From contig NC_084765.1 in the NCBI RefSeq assembly GCF_028858725.1, forward strand, positions 9,751,501 through 9,815,500: a stretch of DNA of 64,000 bases. Direction: 5' to 3'. The notes under the pieces are model-generated. The model saw only the letters and a program-made list of their open reading frames with translations. It did no database searches and was not told where the DNA came from. Source of the stretch: Colius striatus (Eukaryota > Chordata > Aves > Coliiformes > Coliidae). A program made the translations under genes and the position numbers. This document shows, in pieces, positions 24,846 to 37,100 of this stretch (positions are counted from its first letter, which is position 1; each line of letters opens with the position of its first letter).

Positions 24846-27800
24846 CTGCCAAAGACACAAATTTTACCATCACAAATGTATTGTTTTTATCTTAAATGAA
24901 GTTTGTAATTAAGAACAAAAGTAGAAAGTCAAATGGTCACCTGGATACAGTTGCACCTGAAGAGCTGACATACAGTAATGATGTTTATGGCATCACTCAC
25001 ATGTGTGTGCACACTGTTGAAAATACACATTGACATGTTCAGTGGTGGACCTGAACTGCTTCTACTTTTTGTCTGAACATGGTGAAGCAGCTTTTGAGTT
25101 CCCGGAAACTTTCTAGAAAACCATCTCCCTTTAGAGGTCTTTCAGGCCCTAAAGGCAGAGGCAGTCAAAAAAAACCCAACAAAACAGTACCCTTTGGAAG
25201 CTTTGGGTATTTCTGAGAAAGGAAGAAAAATTGATGACTTCTGAGAGGGATGTCTGTCAGAATGGGAAGGAAATGGGAAATGCAACCACCTGCAGGCAGT
25301 AAGGACAGAAATAATCCTGTAGTCTCCCAAGCCAATCTAACGGGCACTGGAGGCTCTCCTAGGACAGTCAGGTAACTAATCGGTAAAGGCCTTGAACCAA
25401 AACTAGCACAGATGGACTTAGACCTGCTGGAAGAAAAAGTAGGGAGATAAACTTGTGCCTGAAGGGAGTCAGGTGAACTCACTAATATTTGTGCCTGGGA
25501 TAATTTTACATAATAAACTACCTTTGGACAGAAGAAAAGTATCCCTGAGCTAAGGTATTACCATGTCAAACTATAACATGACAAGTATATTTATAGCTGA
25601 ATCATTAACTCTCAAACACAATTATTAGTTCTGAAAGCCACAAATGATCCCAAAGTAAATTTGGTTCTTCTACATAGGAATTAAAAGCTGCACAAAGACA
25701 AAAGCAGCCCACCAGAGAAAAGATAGTTCCTGCACATGGACTTCATAAAAGGCAAGCCAGGAAGAAAGCCTGACCTTTTTTTTCCCTCATAATCTCACCT
25801 ATTTATTCCCAATCTTGATGTAATTTGTTACATTTGGTCAAGAACAGAGGGAAACAATGTGCTGGAGTTCCTTAAGGAACTCCCACAGAGACAAGCAGGC
25901 GGGGGCTGACCTTTATGTTCTGTGAAGTGAATTGAGTCATGGGAAAACATGAGAATCCAGAATTAGGATAAAAAAGGCCCACCATCACCTGTATAAATGA
26001 GCCAGGGGGTTAGCCTGATCCACTAAAACCCCAAGCCTCCCACCACAGGCACAAGCCACAACTCAGCACACTGAGGGGAAATGTCATAACATCCATGAGG
26101 ATGTAAAACCCACAGCTCAGGGGTCTGAAGGGTAACAGTATATGCCCATGGGGAGAATTGCTTCCCACTGCAGGTCTCCTAGGCAGGATAAGGCCTGCAC
26201 AGGCAAGAACATCCTTCTTTCGCAGGGCTATCTTTCACAGACATAATGAAGTTACTCCCACCAATATGCTGTATTTGCAGCTTCACATTCAAAACAGTCC
26301 CTAGGGCACAATCGTGATCTGCTTGGCCCAAAAGCTACTCCAAGTGACCAAGATAAATGACAAGCATGGTTTTCCCTGTGGCTGTGCGACGGGGATTAAA
26401 GGTTTTGAAAGGTAATATCCTGCTCTGAGCCTTTCATCTGATATAACCATGACACTGATTTCCTTTCCTTGGCTGCTTACCTCGTGCTGTTTATGAAACA
26501 TATGTGTTTTGGGAAATAGGTCTGAAAAAGAGACAGATTACTGTTTCATATGAGTGATGATCATATGAATTCTTGTAACCAAATATTAAGTGGATCAAAT
26601 ATAGAAACCAAGACTTACAGTGTTCCTCCAGAGAGTAAAAAATGCTTTTATTCTGCTCCCAATATAGGCTGGATGTGCTTTACACCTAATTTAACAGCGT
26701 CCTTGAGGTTCAGACAAACTCTTGTGTCACATAGATTCGCTCTCAAAGGCTTTTAGCTCCCTCTAGAGCCCTTCGGAGGCACATGGATGGTTTTTATAAA
26801 ATGATGGGAAATGAATTGACAATGGTTAAGCAATGTACTTGCGGGGAACAAACTGAAAATGAGTCAAAATTAAGAGTGAACCCCTCTCATGGTCTTTCTT
26901 CTGGTTTGTTTGTTTTTTCCCGGAATAAGCGTATTTTAGTTTGATCTTTTAAAAACAGATCAATCAAAGCAAGATTTTAAAACCAAGACGTTGGTAAAGC
27001 CAACCTCTAATGTATAAGCCAATCCCCAAATGCTGTAGGGTGTTCAGGGAGAGTCCCAAGACTTACAGAGATGCCATGGGACTTTGAGGGCACCCTGCTC
27101 TACCTCCCCATCCTGAACTTATGACAGCTTTCCCCTCAGTGGGACATCTTGTGCAGCTGCTCTGGAGAGGCCTCACAGAGCACAGTGAGTCCCCACACCT
27201 CTGGGATGCAGCAAATCCCTGGGAACACAGTCTGTCTGCCTGTCCATCTGCCCCAGCTGCCTCTCTGGGGATAGCCCATCACAGCATTTGCTGAAGCCGA
27301 GCTTGGTGGGAGCATCCTCTTGGGACTGTGAAATAGCCCTGGGCAGCCTGACTGAGATTTACTGAGCTACCTCAGACATGTGACACTGGGGACCTCCAAG
27401 GGACATCACTCACATGTACCCACAGGTATCTGACTTGGAGGCAAGCCTGGTGCCAAGACGGAGAGATGCTGTCTCCTCTTTTGAGATGTAAAAATTCATC
27501 CCACAGTGAGTACTTGGAAACAATCTTGAGACTTGCTCATGCATTCAAGCCAAGCAAGCCCAGGTGCCTCTGCTTGAGCATTGATCCCATAACAGACGCA
27601 GGGATCCTGCTTATTTTGGGAGCAGAGCCTTTAAGGTCTCTGAAGAGACTCTGAGTGGCTGCAGGAATCTGGCTTGTTGCAGAGGGCAGCTGAGGGCAGG
27701 GTTAAAGAGAGGCTGTCACCACCGTTCCCCAAAACCCGCTGTCTCCATGCCCAGAAACTGTGGCACTCAGTCACATGCACAAATCCCTTCTTTCTGCTGC

Positions 27801-28796
27801 TGTACTTTCATGTTTTATATTTAAGGCTGTCAACACCCCAGCCCAACAAACATGACTGCAATTCTACCCAAGCTCTGAGAGGATTTGGGCCACTGGTAAG
27901 TTCATTCAGCTCCCATACTGGTATGGCCATTCCTGGCCAGTCCCTGTGAGTCCTTAGTAGGGCCTGGGCAGACACTGTGTGCCCTTGCAGAGGGGCTGTA
28001 CCACGGTGGGCAGGTAACCCTCTCTGAAGCAGCAGAGGTGGGACCAAGGCCGGCTGGGGACAGCTTGTTTTGAGATGATAGCCCAGGGAGAAGATTGCTT
28101 AGATGCAGCCTCAGCTCTGAGGGGAAACCACACTGTGTGTCAGAAGTGAACTGAGAACAGACTTCACCACTATCCAAATTACTGTATTCCCATGTGATTC
28201 CAATGGGCTGGGACTGTCAGTCAAAATGGAGTGAAGGTGCTGGAGAACAAGGACTTGTAGCTTGTATTTTCAGCAGCTCACTGTTTGGGATGCACTGCTT
28301 GCACTGTTTGTACTCTCTCCCATTCAGAAATATCACTCAGAAACATCATCTGTTTTTTTTCTGAGAAAAAAAGAGAGATGACAGAGTACCTGTAGATGGG
28401 TGTAAATAGGCACCTCTGGGAGCATTTCCAATAAGTGATACTTAAAACATTAGACCCAGCATCACCCCTTATCACAAGTAATCAGAGTAGGCAGGGCTAG
28501 AGGCAGGATATGCAGCTCTGAGACAGTGGTGTATTTTCATGGCTGCAAAATTACAGTGGACACCACTTGCTGGTGGGTATAATAATGTAGGGAACAGTCA
28601 CACAGAAAGGGAAAATGAACTTGTAGGGCAAGAAATGAAATATTTGGTGCATTTTAGACTGCTGTTTTCCCATCTAATGACTCAAAACCACAAACTTGTT
28701 CAAGGAAAGGGGGAGAAATTTGAGAGACATTTGAGAGACAGGAAAAGAGAAGACAGCACAAATACAAGATACAATCAGTCCTCAGCCTTTACTTAC
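24846..28796 (-). other. MICAL2 intron
   Basis: A 3.95-kb intron with no recognised gene, RNA or intact transposon. Open frames on both strands are short and not family-like. Confidence 0.65.
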
Positions 28797-28871
28797 TCGT
28801 TTGGAGTTTTCTCCTCCAATTCTGATACTTATTTAATGCTGTGGAGTGAAAACTGTTGGCTCTCTGGAGTA
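28797..28871 (-). CDS. MICAL2: MICAL2 small exon, KYQNWRR motif
   Basis: A 75-nt exon (25 codons), phase 1 at both ends (residues 284-309). The acceptor is excellent (cttttctgtttctcttcag) and the donor is ACGA|gtaagt. Only the phase-1 frame is open; the other two contain stops. It encodes LQRANSFHSTALNKYQNWRR followed by KLQT. A RANSF...KYQNWRRK motif recurs, from memory, in MICAL2/MICALCL and MICAL3, which supports the assignment although the exon is too short for automatic ORF calling. Being a multiple of three, it could be skipped without changing frame. A long pyrimidine tract and a CpG cluster lie just upstream in the transcript sense. Confidence 0.85.
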
Positions 28872-28921
28872 CTGAAGAGAAACAGAAAAGAGATGTGGTC
28901 AGCTAATGCAGCAAAAGACAG

Positions 28922-29025
28922 AGAAGGGGGGGGGGGAGATAAAAGGGTGGGGGAGAGAGAAGGGAAGGGGGAAAAAAAAGGACAGAGAAGGGGGGAAAAA
29001 TAGAAGAAAGGAAACCAATCATCCA
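28922..29025 (+). repeat. Purine-rich G-run tract (pyrimidine tract in transcript)
   Basis: About 100 nt almost purely of G and A on the plus strand, with an 11-G run at 28926-28936 and further runs of 3 to 6 Gs. On the minus (MICAL2 sense) strand it is a long C/T tract 50-150 nt upstream of the acceptor at 28872. It fits G-quadruplex or triplex-prone DNA. Confidence 0.8.
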
Positions 29026-29064
29026 GCAAACCCCAAACAAGAGGAAGGGATTTAGTGTTTTCAA

Positions 29065-29256
29065 TCCCCGTCCTCTCCGTGCTGTCCGGTCCCCGCGGCA
29101 GCCGGGAGAGGGCACCAGGCACCCGCCGCCAGCGCAGCCCATGGAGCGCCAGGGAGTGCGGGCAGCGGCAGCTGCTGCGTCCTCACCTGTCCCCGAACCA
29201 GCGCCCGCTCCTTCCTCCGGGGAGCAGAAAGGCGCACAGACAGACAGAGAGGGGCG
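29065..29256 (-). promoter_or_regulatory. CpG-rich block, candidate internal promoter / first exon
   Basis: About 19 CpG dinucleotides occur in roughly 190 nt, while the surrounding DNA is CpG-poor. On the minus strand the block contains GCTGGTTCGGGGACAG|gtgagg, a strong donor with the cut after 29187, 316 nt upstream of the exon at 28871. Reading through that donor gives a phase that meets a stop in the 28871 exon, so any such first exon would be 5' UTR, with translation beginning at a later ATG such as 22484. Mammalian MICALCL was annotated as a separate transcript of the same C-terminal region. No transcript evidence is available here. Confidence 0.45.
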
Positions 29257-29534
29257 AGACTGAAGAGGTCAAAACCTAGGCATGCTGTCATGCAGGTGGG
29301 TGAGGATGCCGAGCTGAGGGAAGGGCTGCACATGGACATCTAGATAACACCACGGCACGGTGGAGAGGCAGGTGATGATGGGGAGGAAGGGGACATGAAC
29401 AGCCAGGAGTTGGGGAGAGCGTGAAATCGAGGAGAAAACTTAAATTGTTGTATGAAATCCCCTATTTTCTGTTTGGATTAGGAATGCATGTTGATGGCTT
29501 TTTATGCTCTGCAAACTCATTTCTTTGACTATTG

Positions 29535-29565
29535 CAGGGGTGGGGGGGGTGGGGCGAGGAGAGGG
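29535..29565 (+). promoter_or_regulatory. G-quadruplex motif
   Basis: GGGG-T-GGGGGGGG-T-GGGG, then a loop of eight bases and GGG, matches the canonical four-run G-quadruplex pattern on the plus strand. It lies upstream (minus sense) of the CpG block. Confidence 0.7.
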
Positions 29566-29762
29566 CTCGAGCTGCACATCTTTTAATTTTGACATTCTCC
29601 AGCTCCAGAAAGGCGTTTCCATGTGTGGGCTGGCTGTTCCTAAAGCTCTCCCTACTTCCCTGCTAGCTATAGCCTTTCCTCCTTGTGCTTTCACTAGATA
29701 GAAACATTTTAAGCAGTTACTAATAGACATACTAATTGAACCAAGCAGAGCTCTCTAGCGCC

Positions 29763-29773
29763 TCCCGACGTCA
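29763..29773. promoter_or_regulatory. CRE-like half/near-full site
   Basis: Plus cccgacgtcag (minus ctgacgtcggg) differs at one base from the palindromic CREB/ATF site TGACGTCA. Two more CpGs lie within 20 nt. It sits about 580 nt upstream of the putative internal first-exon donor. Confidence 0.35.
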
Positions 29774-30063
29774 GCCTTGCCCGAACCACACTGCAGGTAT
29801 TGCACCAGCTGTTAATAACATTCAAACTTTTTATTGATGGGAGAAAATTAATCCCACCCCTGCAAGCATGAGGCACAATTACTCCAGGTTACCCTGCATC
29901 ATGCTGTTTCAGCTACAGCACACAAAAGGTGGAAATTCCCCCTAAAACCAGACCCCATTAACAGGTACAGACCTGGCTATGTGGCAGGCAACAATCTGCT
30001 TTGAAACCTCTCCAGCCCTCAGGAGAGGCTGCTGGAGCATCCCCGAATCAGGACGCTGCTTAC

Positions 30064-30236
30064 CATCTGCAACTGTGGATGTTTTGGGGCTCTCCTCCTG
30101 TGCCACAGGGCTCCTGGTGAGCGATGCCCACCTCCGGACAGGGCTCAGGCAGGCAGGGGGCTCTGGCAGCAACATCTGTCCTTCACTCACTTCAGAGTTC
30201 GGTGAGTCTCCGTTAAAGTCAGACTCCAGCTCAGAG
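30064..30236 (-). CDS. MICAL2: MICAL2 acidic linker exon (long isoform)
   Basis: A 173-nt exon, phase 2 in, phase 1 out (residues 226-284), with acceptor ..tttgtttcctcatag and donor GATG|gtaagc. It starts by completing a Ser codon and encodes SELESDFNGDSPNSEVSEGQ, then PPACLSPVRRWASLTRSPVA. The stretch is acidic and Ser-rich first and basic with SP sites later, suggesting a phosphorylated disordered linker. The frame extends beyond the donor as an open frame to 29942, but the GTAAGC donor and phase agreement with the exon at 28871 argue for splicing. Confidence 0.87.
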
Positions 30237-32158
30237 CTATGAGGAAACAAAGGTGAGATGGAAAGGAAGTGGGACATGTCAGAAGACTCATGGAATGGAA
30301 GTATTCTCCTTCAGTGTCAGCACTGACAACCATGCGGACAGCGGAGAAATAGAATAGAGTCGACATCCTTATTTTGCTTGTTGTCATTACTATAGGACTG
30401 TGGTTTGCATAGGTGCTACAAAGCTATCCCTATTCCCATCAGGCTTTTGCTGCCTGGATTGGCACCCACAATTGCTACATTCAGCATCTGAAATCTCTCA
30501 TTGAGAGAAACTTGGGGTGAAATACCACGCCGCTTGCTTGTCAAGGACTGGCTCTTCTTCCCCCAAGGCTGTACAAAGATGAAGGGAAATTGCAGCATTT
30601 GCCATGCCATAATCCACCTAGAAGCAAGACACAAGGGTCAAAACTCTGCACTTTTCAGCTTTTTCCCCACAGATTTTTTGGAAATAAGAAGCATGGCATA
30701 GGGAACTCGCAGGAGGCCAAGGCCAGGTCAGCCCAATCAGACCACAAAGCACTTGCAATTCAATAGGCTTATTGCTGGACCTTACCTCATCTCCCATCTG
30801 GGAACTGGAACCAACTTCCCTTTCTGGGTGGCAGTGACTGCCAAGTGCCCAGCACTTGGCAAGTGGCAGGGGACGCCCAGTCCCCTTTGCATGGGCACTG
30901 CCAGCAGAAGATAAAGCCAAGGTGGGTGAGGAAATACTGAGGGCAGGGAGGCTTTCCTAGCCCTCAGCAGTTCAGGGCAACCCATGCTGGAAATCATACA
31001 GCATCAACCATTTCCACCCTGAGGTAACAGACATCCTGCTGAAATCCACAGCTTGGGTGAGGCCTCTGTGAAACTCAGGTATTTTGTTATTGCAAAAGTT
31101 GGGTATTATTGTTATTGCAGCAGCAACTGTTACTTATTGTTACCTACCATGTGTCAGACACCTCAGAGCCCTTGGGAGGGGTTGGGAGCACATCGAGCTG
31201 CTGAGCTTGGTCCTGACCCCACTTCATGGTGCTGCCATACAGAAAAAGGAGGGAGCCTGGAGGAGAGGGGTGAGGACAGCCACAGGGCATAGGCAAGAAG
31301 CTGGAGGAGATTGTAAACATCAGTCTCAGAAGACTGAGTGAAGCTATGTGAACAGCCTTGCATGAACATGCACAAGGCACCTACGGGGAAGAGGCAAAGA
31401 GAGCCACCGGGACAGCCCATGGAACAGTAAGCACAGTGAGGCAACTGAGCTGATCACAGAGGTAGATTCAGCATCTCTTTCCTTAAAGGTAATTAAAAAT
31501 ATGCCACACAAACACATGAGAATAGCACACACACAGTGACCTTGCCTCTGGGTGGGAGAACAACTGTTTGAAGTGATTATTAGCCCTTTTCTTCAATAAC
31601 CACGGGATTTCTTTCTTCTCCAAAGACCAGTCACAAAGACAGACACTTCCAGGCCTTCTGATGTGACCACATTCCCACTGACACAAATCATCGTGCCACC
31701 ATCCCACTCAACTTATTTTTAATGCAAACAATACTGCTAACCCAATTCATAGATGTACTATGATGATTAATAGCTCTGGCTTAAAAAAAAAGAGGAGGTT
31801 ATGCCATGAGTAGTGCTGTTGGCATGACAGAAGAAAGCTGGTTTGTGTTTATACAGCACTGCTTTGTAGAAAGTAAAGATTTATTGTAACAGCTCAAGGC
31901 ACAGCACAGGAGGCAGGAGAAGGAAGAGCTAAAGGAAAGGCTGCAGATACTATCAAGACAGGGTAAATGCCATATGGGTAGTGTCTGCCAGTCCTGCACC
32001 TCGCTTGGCACGGATAGCAGTGCTGAGAGGCTGAGGCCAGTGAGGATGGGAGTGCAGCTCCAGGTATGCTGCTCGCCTGGTAGGCTCAATCAGAGTGATC
32101 TTAAATTTCATCACTAACACATACTTTTTAGGTGTCTTTCAAGCTGTGTCAAACATTC

Positions 32159-32175
32159 ATATATATATATATATA
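32159..32175. repeat. (AT)n microsatellite
   Basis: A short run of alternating A and T, about eight units. Similar short (AT)n occurs at about 36018-36028. Confidence 0.8.
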
Positions 32176-32919
32176 AATATCTGAAGTCTTTGACAGCTGA
32201 GATGCTGCGTGGATGGGGAGATATCACACTGAGATTTGGCAGAGCGCCACACAGAGACCTGTCATTAACATTGATTGATATATTTCTGTTTTCAAAAGCA
32301 AAAGGTTTCTATTTTCCTTGGCTGGCAAAAATGTATGTGCTACAGTACAAAGCTTCTCCTCTGATCTCTGCTTGATAGGTGGTCATTATTCACAAGTATC
32401 TAAAGCCTGAACTGCAAGGCTGTGTCACTGAGCTGGTTGTTTTCCCCGTCCCACTGCATGCCCCACAGCCAGCTCAGCTGGGCCATTTGTCACTTGCTGC
32501 CTCTCTCATCCCCCTTTATAGGCAGAGGCTGGCCCGCCAAAGCAGCAGGAGGCCAAGAGAGGTGAGGGGCAGCCTCAGAGCTGCTGGCACCAGTCACAGT
32601 GGTGACAGACATGGCGTCACCCCTCCGCTGTGTCCTGCTGGCAGGGAATCAGGGGCCTTGCCCTCTGGCCACAGGGAAGGGAGCTGATCCCTCAGAGAAG
32701 AAGGATCAGCCAACTCCACTCACTGCCCAGGCACCCCGGGGGCTACACGAGCCGTAGGGTATTAGCAAGAGATATGAGCACATGCTCTGCAGTAGGGTCT
32801 GTCACACAGGTAGGAAGCTGTGCCCTGAGCTCTACATCCCCCTTGGGCAGAGGAATCTGAGGCAGGTTCATTTCTCCCTGGAAAAGCACTCAGAACACAT
32901 TTTAAACCACCACAGGAAA

Positions 32920-33390
32920 CAGGGAGACAGGGAACTTCTGGAGAGACCACAGTGGAGGGCCACAAAGATGATCAGTGGACTGAAACATCTTTCTTATGAA
33001 GAAAGGCTGTGAGACCTGGGGCTGTTCAGCCTGGAGAAGACTCAGGGGGGACCTCAACAATGCTTATAAATACCTGAAGGGCGGGTGTCAAGATGATGAG
33101 GCAACACTTTTTTTCTGTGGTACCCAGAGACAGAGCAAGGGGTAATGGGTATACAGTGGAACACAGAAAGTTCCACTTAAACACAATGAAAAACTTTTTT
33201 CCTGTGAGAGTGAGGGAGCCCTGGCACAGGCTGCCCAGGGAGGGTGTGGAGTCTCCTTCTCTGGAGGCTTTCAAAATGCACCTGGACATGTTCCTACCTG
33301 ATTGAGGTGAACTTGCTTTAGCAAGGGAGTTGAACTAGATGATCTCGTGAGGTCTCTTCTAACCCCTACCATTCTGTAATTCTATGAATA
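32920..33390 (+). mobile_element. CR1 LINE 3' fragment, sense +
   Basis: Plus-strand sequence encodes the CR1 ORF2 end in broken frames: ELLERPQWRATKM, LSYEERL, the RGNGYTVEHRKFHLNTMKNF region, then a tail GLPREGVESPSLEAFKMHL-like end, followed by the noncoding end (ggagttgaactagatgatct .. ccattctgtaattctatgaa). It is antisense to MICAL2. The copy is 5'-truncated and carries in-frame stops. Confidence 0.9.
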
Positions 33391-34172
33391 GCAGAAAGTT
33401 GCATTTCTGAAAGCATTACTCTCCACAAGCTACACACAGCACCATGAATAGGTGTTTAAAGGATGTCAAGATTTGAATGAGCTTCCTTACAGAGCAATAT
33501 CTCTCTGTTTGCAACAGTTGGCTTTGGGTTTGCCTTTTTGTTTTTTCTTTCTTCCTCCTACACTTCCTCTCTTAATTCTCAGAAAGGAAAACTGCTTTAC
33601 TTGGGACATATCAATCTAATCTTTACACAGAATGAACTCCCACAGAATCCTGCTCAGAAAGCCAATTCATTCTAATTTATACACAGAAATCAAGCTTCCT
33701 CTGACAGATCTCCAAGGATCATCAAATTTCAGATTTCTTAAGGGTGGGTAGGTCTTCAAATGTGACAAGAGAGGCCCAGGGTGTGGAGCTGCAGGATGAT
33801 ACCCAAGGTGGGAGGTGGCCACGTGACAAGGATGCACCTTTTGCCACAACACATCCACTGCCCTAATCCCTTAACTGACATTTTTTGTTACATGAGGAGC
33901 TGAACCCAGACTGATTAGGGCAATGTTTTTCTCTCTGATTCTGGTCTGTGTGGGATGTAAATGTTTGAAGACTTCCTGCAAAGTGAGTCATGGGTCTGGG
34001 AAGTTTATGGTTGTGGTAAAGAACAATTGTTATTCTGAGTGGTTTGCCTTCCCCCCTCTCCCCGCCCCAGTTTTCAGTACTATGTTTTGTTATGTTTTTC
34101 TTCAGCATTCCAGATAAAACCAAGCTGCTGTTATGGGGTTTTTTTTATAGGTTTACTTATATTTTCAAGTAC

Positions 34173-34365
34173 CTGCTTGCATCACTGGTGATCATGACTC
34201 GGATAGCAAGAAGGTTGTGCTCAGTCATCTCCTCCTCAGGGATGACCCTCACGGTGGCCCACTCAGGGGAAGGGGGTGAGAACCAACTCTCCAAGTCGAG
34301 ATGCTCAGGGATGCTCTTCACCTTCTTCGGGGAGGTAGGCACATCAGCTGTGGGCAGGTAGTGGT
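34173..34365 (-). CDS. MICAL2: MICAL2 linker exon (long isoform)
   Basis: A 193-nt exon, phase 1 in, phase 2 out (residues 162-226), with acceptor ..gctttgttcccag and donor AGCAG|gtactt. It encodes an acidic, proline-containing linker: DHYLPTADVPTSPKKVKSIP, then WFSPPSPEWATVRVIPEEEM, ending near VMITSDASS. The SPKK/PEEEM style and the Ser-rich end resemble MICAL-family linkers between LIM and bMERB. It is predicted to be mostly disordered. The upstream intron, back to the alternative donor at 53323, is about 19 kb. Recognition rests on phase fit and family resemblance rather than a catalytic motif. Confidence 0.87.
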
Positions 34366-37100
34366 CTGGGAACAAAGCAATAGAAGGATGTTAGAGGAGA
34401 GGAGTCCATGGGAGGGACTTCACCCCTGAATTTGGGTAGTCCTTGGCCATCACCAGCGGTTTCCACATGGGGCCTCATACTGTCCCCACAGGCACAGGAG
34501 AGGTGTGTGCACTGACAACCTGGCACAACAAGGACATCCCTTCAACTCAGCACAGCCCTGCCAGGGCTTGATGGCTCAGAGGAAGAGAGAACTCCTCCAG
34601 GGGCAGCCTCAGCTTTTCAGCTGATGGCCATCAGGCTGGTGCCTGGTGGCAGCAGTAAGATGTGTGCCAGCCACACAAGTAGAGATTTACAATCTCTTCT
34701 CAAGGCCCTGTTTTATATGTGTATGTGGCAGGAAGCAGATGGACCTACTTGCTCAGACACTTTTAGCCTGAGCCTAAACTTCAGCCCTGTTGCAAGTTCA
34801 GATCAACTTAGGACAGCAGGAGTGAGCAAAATAAAACCAACATGAAGAGCCTGTGTTTAAGTGTGTACTTCAAATATAGACACCTATTTGGGGAAAGAAG
34901 CAGCATCACAGCAGTTTAACAGCACCATCCTTGAACTTCACATTCAGGCAGGAGGAATGAGAAATAAAGCCAAGTTTCCCTTGCTCACCCCAGGTGAGGC
35001 AGAATGGAGCCAAAGACAGGAGATCATCTGTCCCTGTGAAATCCTGAATTTCTAAACAACCTCATCTGTCCACAAACTTCTGCAAAAGCAAATAGAAACA
35101 TATCTGCAAAAGTTCCCCTGGGACCCAGAGCAGAAGGGAAAAATGACAAGCTCCAGGAGAGTGGTTTCACTGTGTTCATCTCCCACGTGTGGTGCTTTGG
35201 CCACATTTAATTCAACACTGTTCCTTCTAATTTAAAAAAAAAAAAGCAAACAACAAAACAAAACCAAAATCAGATCTGGGACATGACTTATTTTCTCATT
35301 TATTACAGCAAACTATCTAGTAAACATCAATAAAGCTCTTCTTTAACTTGCAGCTCCTCAATTTATTGCTGCAGTGCACTCATCCCGTCATCTACCTTGC
35401 AAGTTGTTTTTAGCTTGAATGACACATGTTTGCATGGCTTCAACACCGAAAACAAACCTGCCAGGAGCAAAAGCATTATGGGCAGATCTCAGATGCACCA
35501 AGGGGATTACACAGACCTAAGAAGCAGCAGTTCCCAGCCTGTGCCCTTGCGCCTGTCCCCAGGGGTTGCCTCTGGCTGTTCACTTGCACGCGAGTGGCAG
35601 TGGCGGTGGGCGCTGAAGTGCATGGGAACAGACACAGGAGATATACAATCCACATTATGCCAAGCTCCAGCCCTGTCTTGGATCCCTTAGTCCGTCTCTC
35701 TCTTTGTTACCATTTTTGTGGAGCTGTGAAACAAAGTCCTCAAAATAAGTGGTGACAGCAGAGCTATGCTTTTATTTTGCATGCTTTGTGCAGCTCCCAG
35801 CCTCCCCTAGGAAAACAAAACTGGTGTTCTGAGCTTCTGCACCTCCCAGTTATTATTTGTGCTCATCCTCTTTCTACGTTTGAAAACAAGCACCATGGAG
35901 GCAAGCCCAGATGCTGGTGGCAGGAATGACTGCTCTACGGGTACAGCTCTCGTGCTGCCCAGGTGAAGTTCCCTCACTTGCATTCACAGACTAATATTTA
36001 CAGTCTTTTTTTTTAAATATATATATAGTTTTATGGTGACACTTTACCCAAGCAGTACAGAGCACTGTACTTTTCAAAAGGCTGCGGTGAGCTCTGAGTT
36101 TCCACCCTTCATAAAACTCAATGTCTTTTCCTGGCTTGAAAACTCCTCAGGACTTCACTGTCCACAAGAGCTTTCTGTGTTTTGTTTTGTTTTTAAATCC
36201 TTCTACTTCTATGTACAAGAAACCAAGGAGGAAGATGGTCCCCATGTGAAAACACCTGCTCAAGATCCACATCCAGCTCACTAGCACCACAGCAGCCATG
36301 TGTTTCTTAACCAGAGAGATTTTGTTCCCTTTGGGAGATGGAGCATATTCAGACATAAAAATTGGAGAGGGATGACTTCCACCTTGTCCCAGACAGGCCA
36401 CCCACCTGAAAGCTGCTTGTGAGGGCTCACAGGTCAGCAAGGCACGGTGGCCCGCAGCAGGGCACAGCTGCCCTACCTCACGCTGAGGCACAAAACCCTC
36501 CTGAGAGCAGCCCCCTTTCCCTCAGAGCTGGGCTAGACCATGACATGCCATTTCTACTCTCCAGAAGCAAAGGACAAAGCAGTATTGTGAGTCAGTGTGT
36601 AAAATCTACATCCTTAACTCAACTTTCTCATTAAAAGATGCTGCATTTTATATGAAAATCAGAACAAGAAAAACCAAACAAAAGTTTGTTAGTTCCATCC
36701 ATAAACTTTCCATCTATCTGGCAATAAGCACAGACCTAGGTCACTGCAAGTGGTTGTTAAAGATTTGCCATTTGCTTGCACAGTCAGTACATATTCCCTT
36801 TCCATCCCATGCAATGCTTTCCCCACCATGCTAACAGGAAAGATGAGAAAACATGTTTATGACTAACAGACACACAGCTGGAGAGCATTGAAATCCACAG
36901 ACAGACAGACTACCTAAAATGATTCCCAGTGTGGTTCCTGAATGTGAACAGATTTTCAGTCAACAAGTTCCTCTGAAATAGCCCATGGCATGGTTTTCAG
37001 TCATTATAGGCATAATAGAGTTGGTGAAGGACCTCAGGATGTCATCCAGGCCACACAATGATGGTGAGGTATGACATTGCCACCTCTCTGAAGAGTTCTG

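Larger units (their letters stand above)
30237..34172 (-). other. MICAL2 intron with a CR1 remnant
   Basis: Apart from the plus-strand CR1 at 32.9-33.4 kb and an (AT)n run at 32159-32175, no feature is supported. Confidence 0.65.

Noticed and set aside
28539..29003. 154-codon plus-strand open frame ending in Gly/Lys/Arg-rich sequence
   Set aside because: It runs opposite the MICAL2 exon at 28.8 kb and ends in low-complexity purine repeat; no splice or start context.
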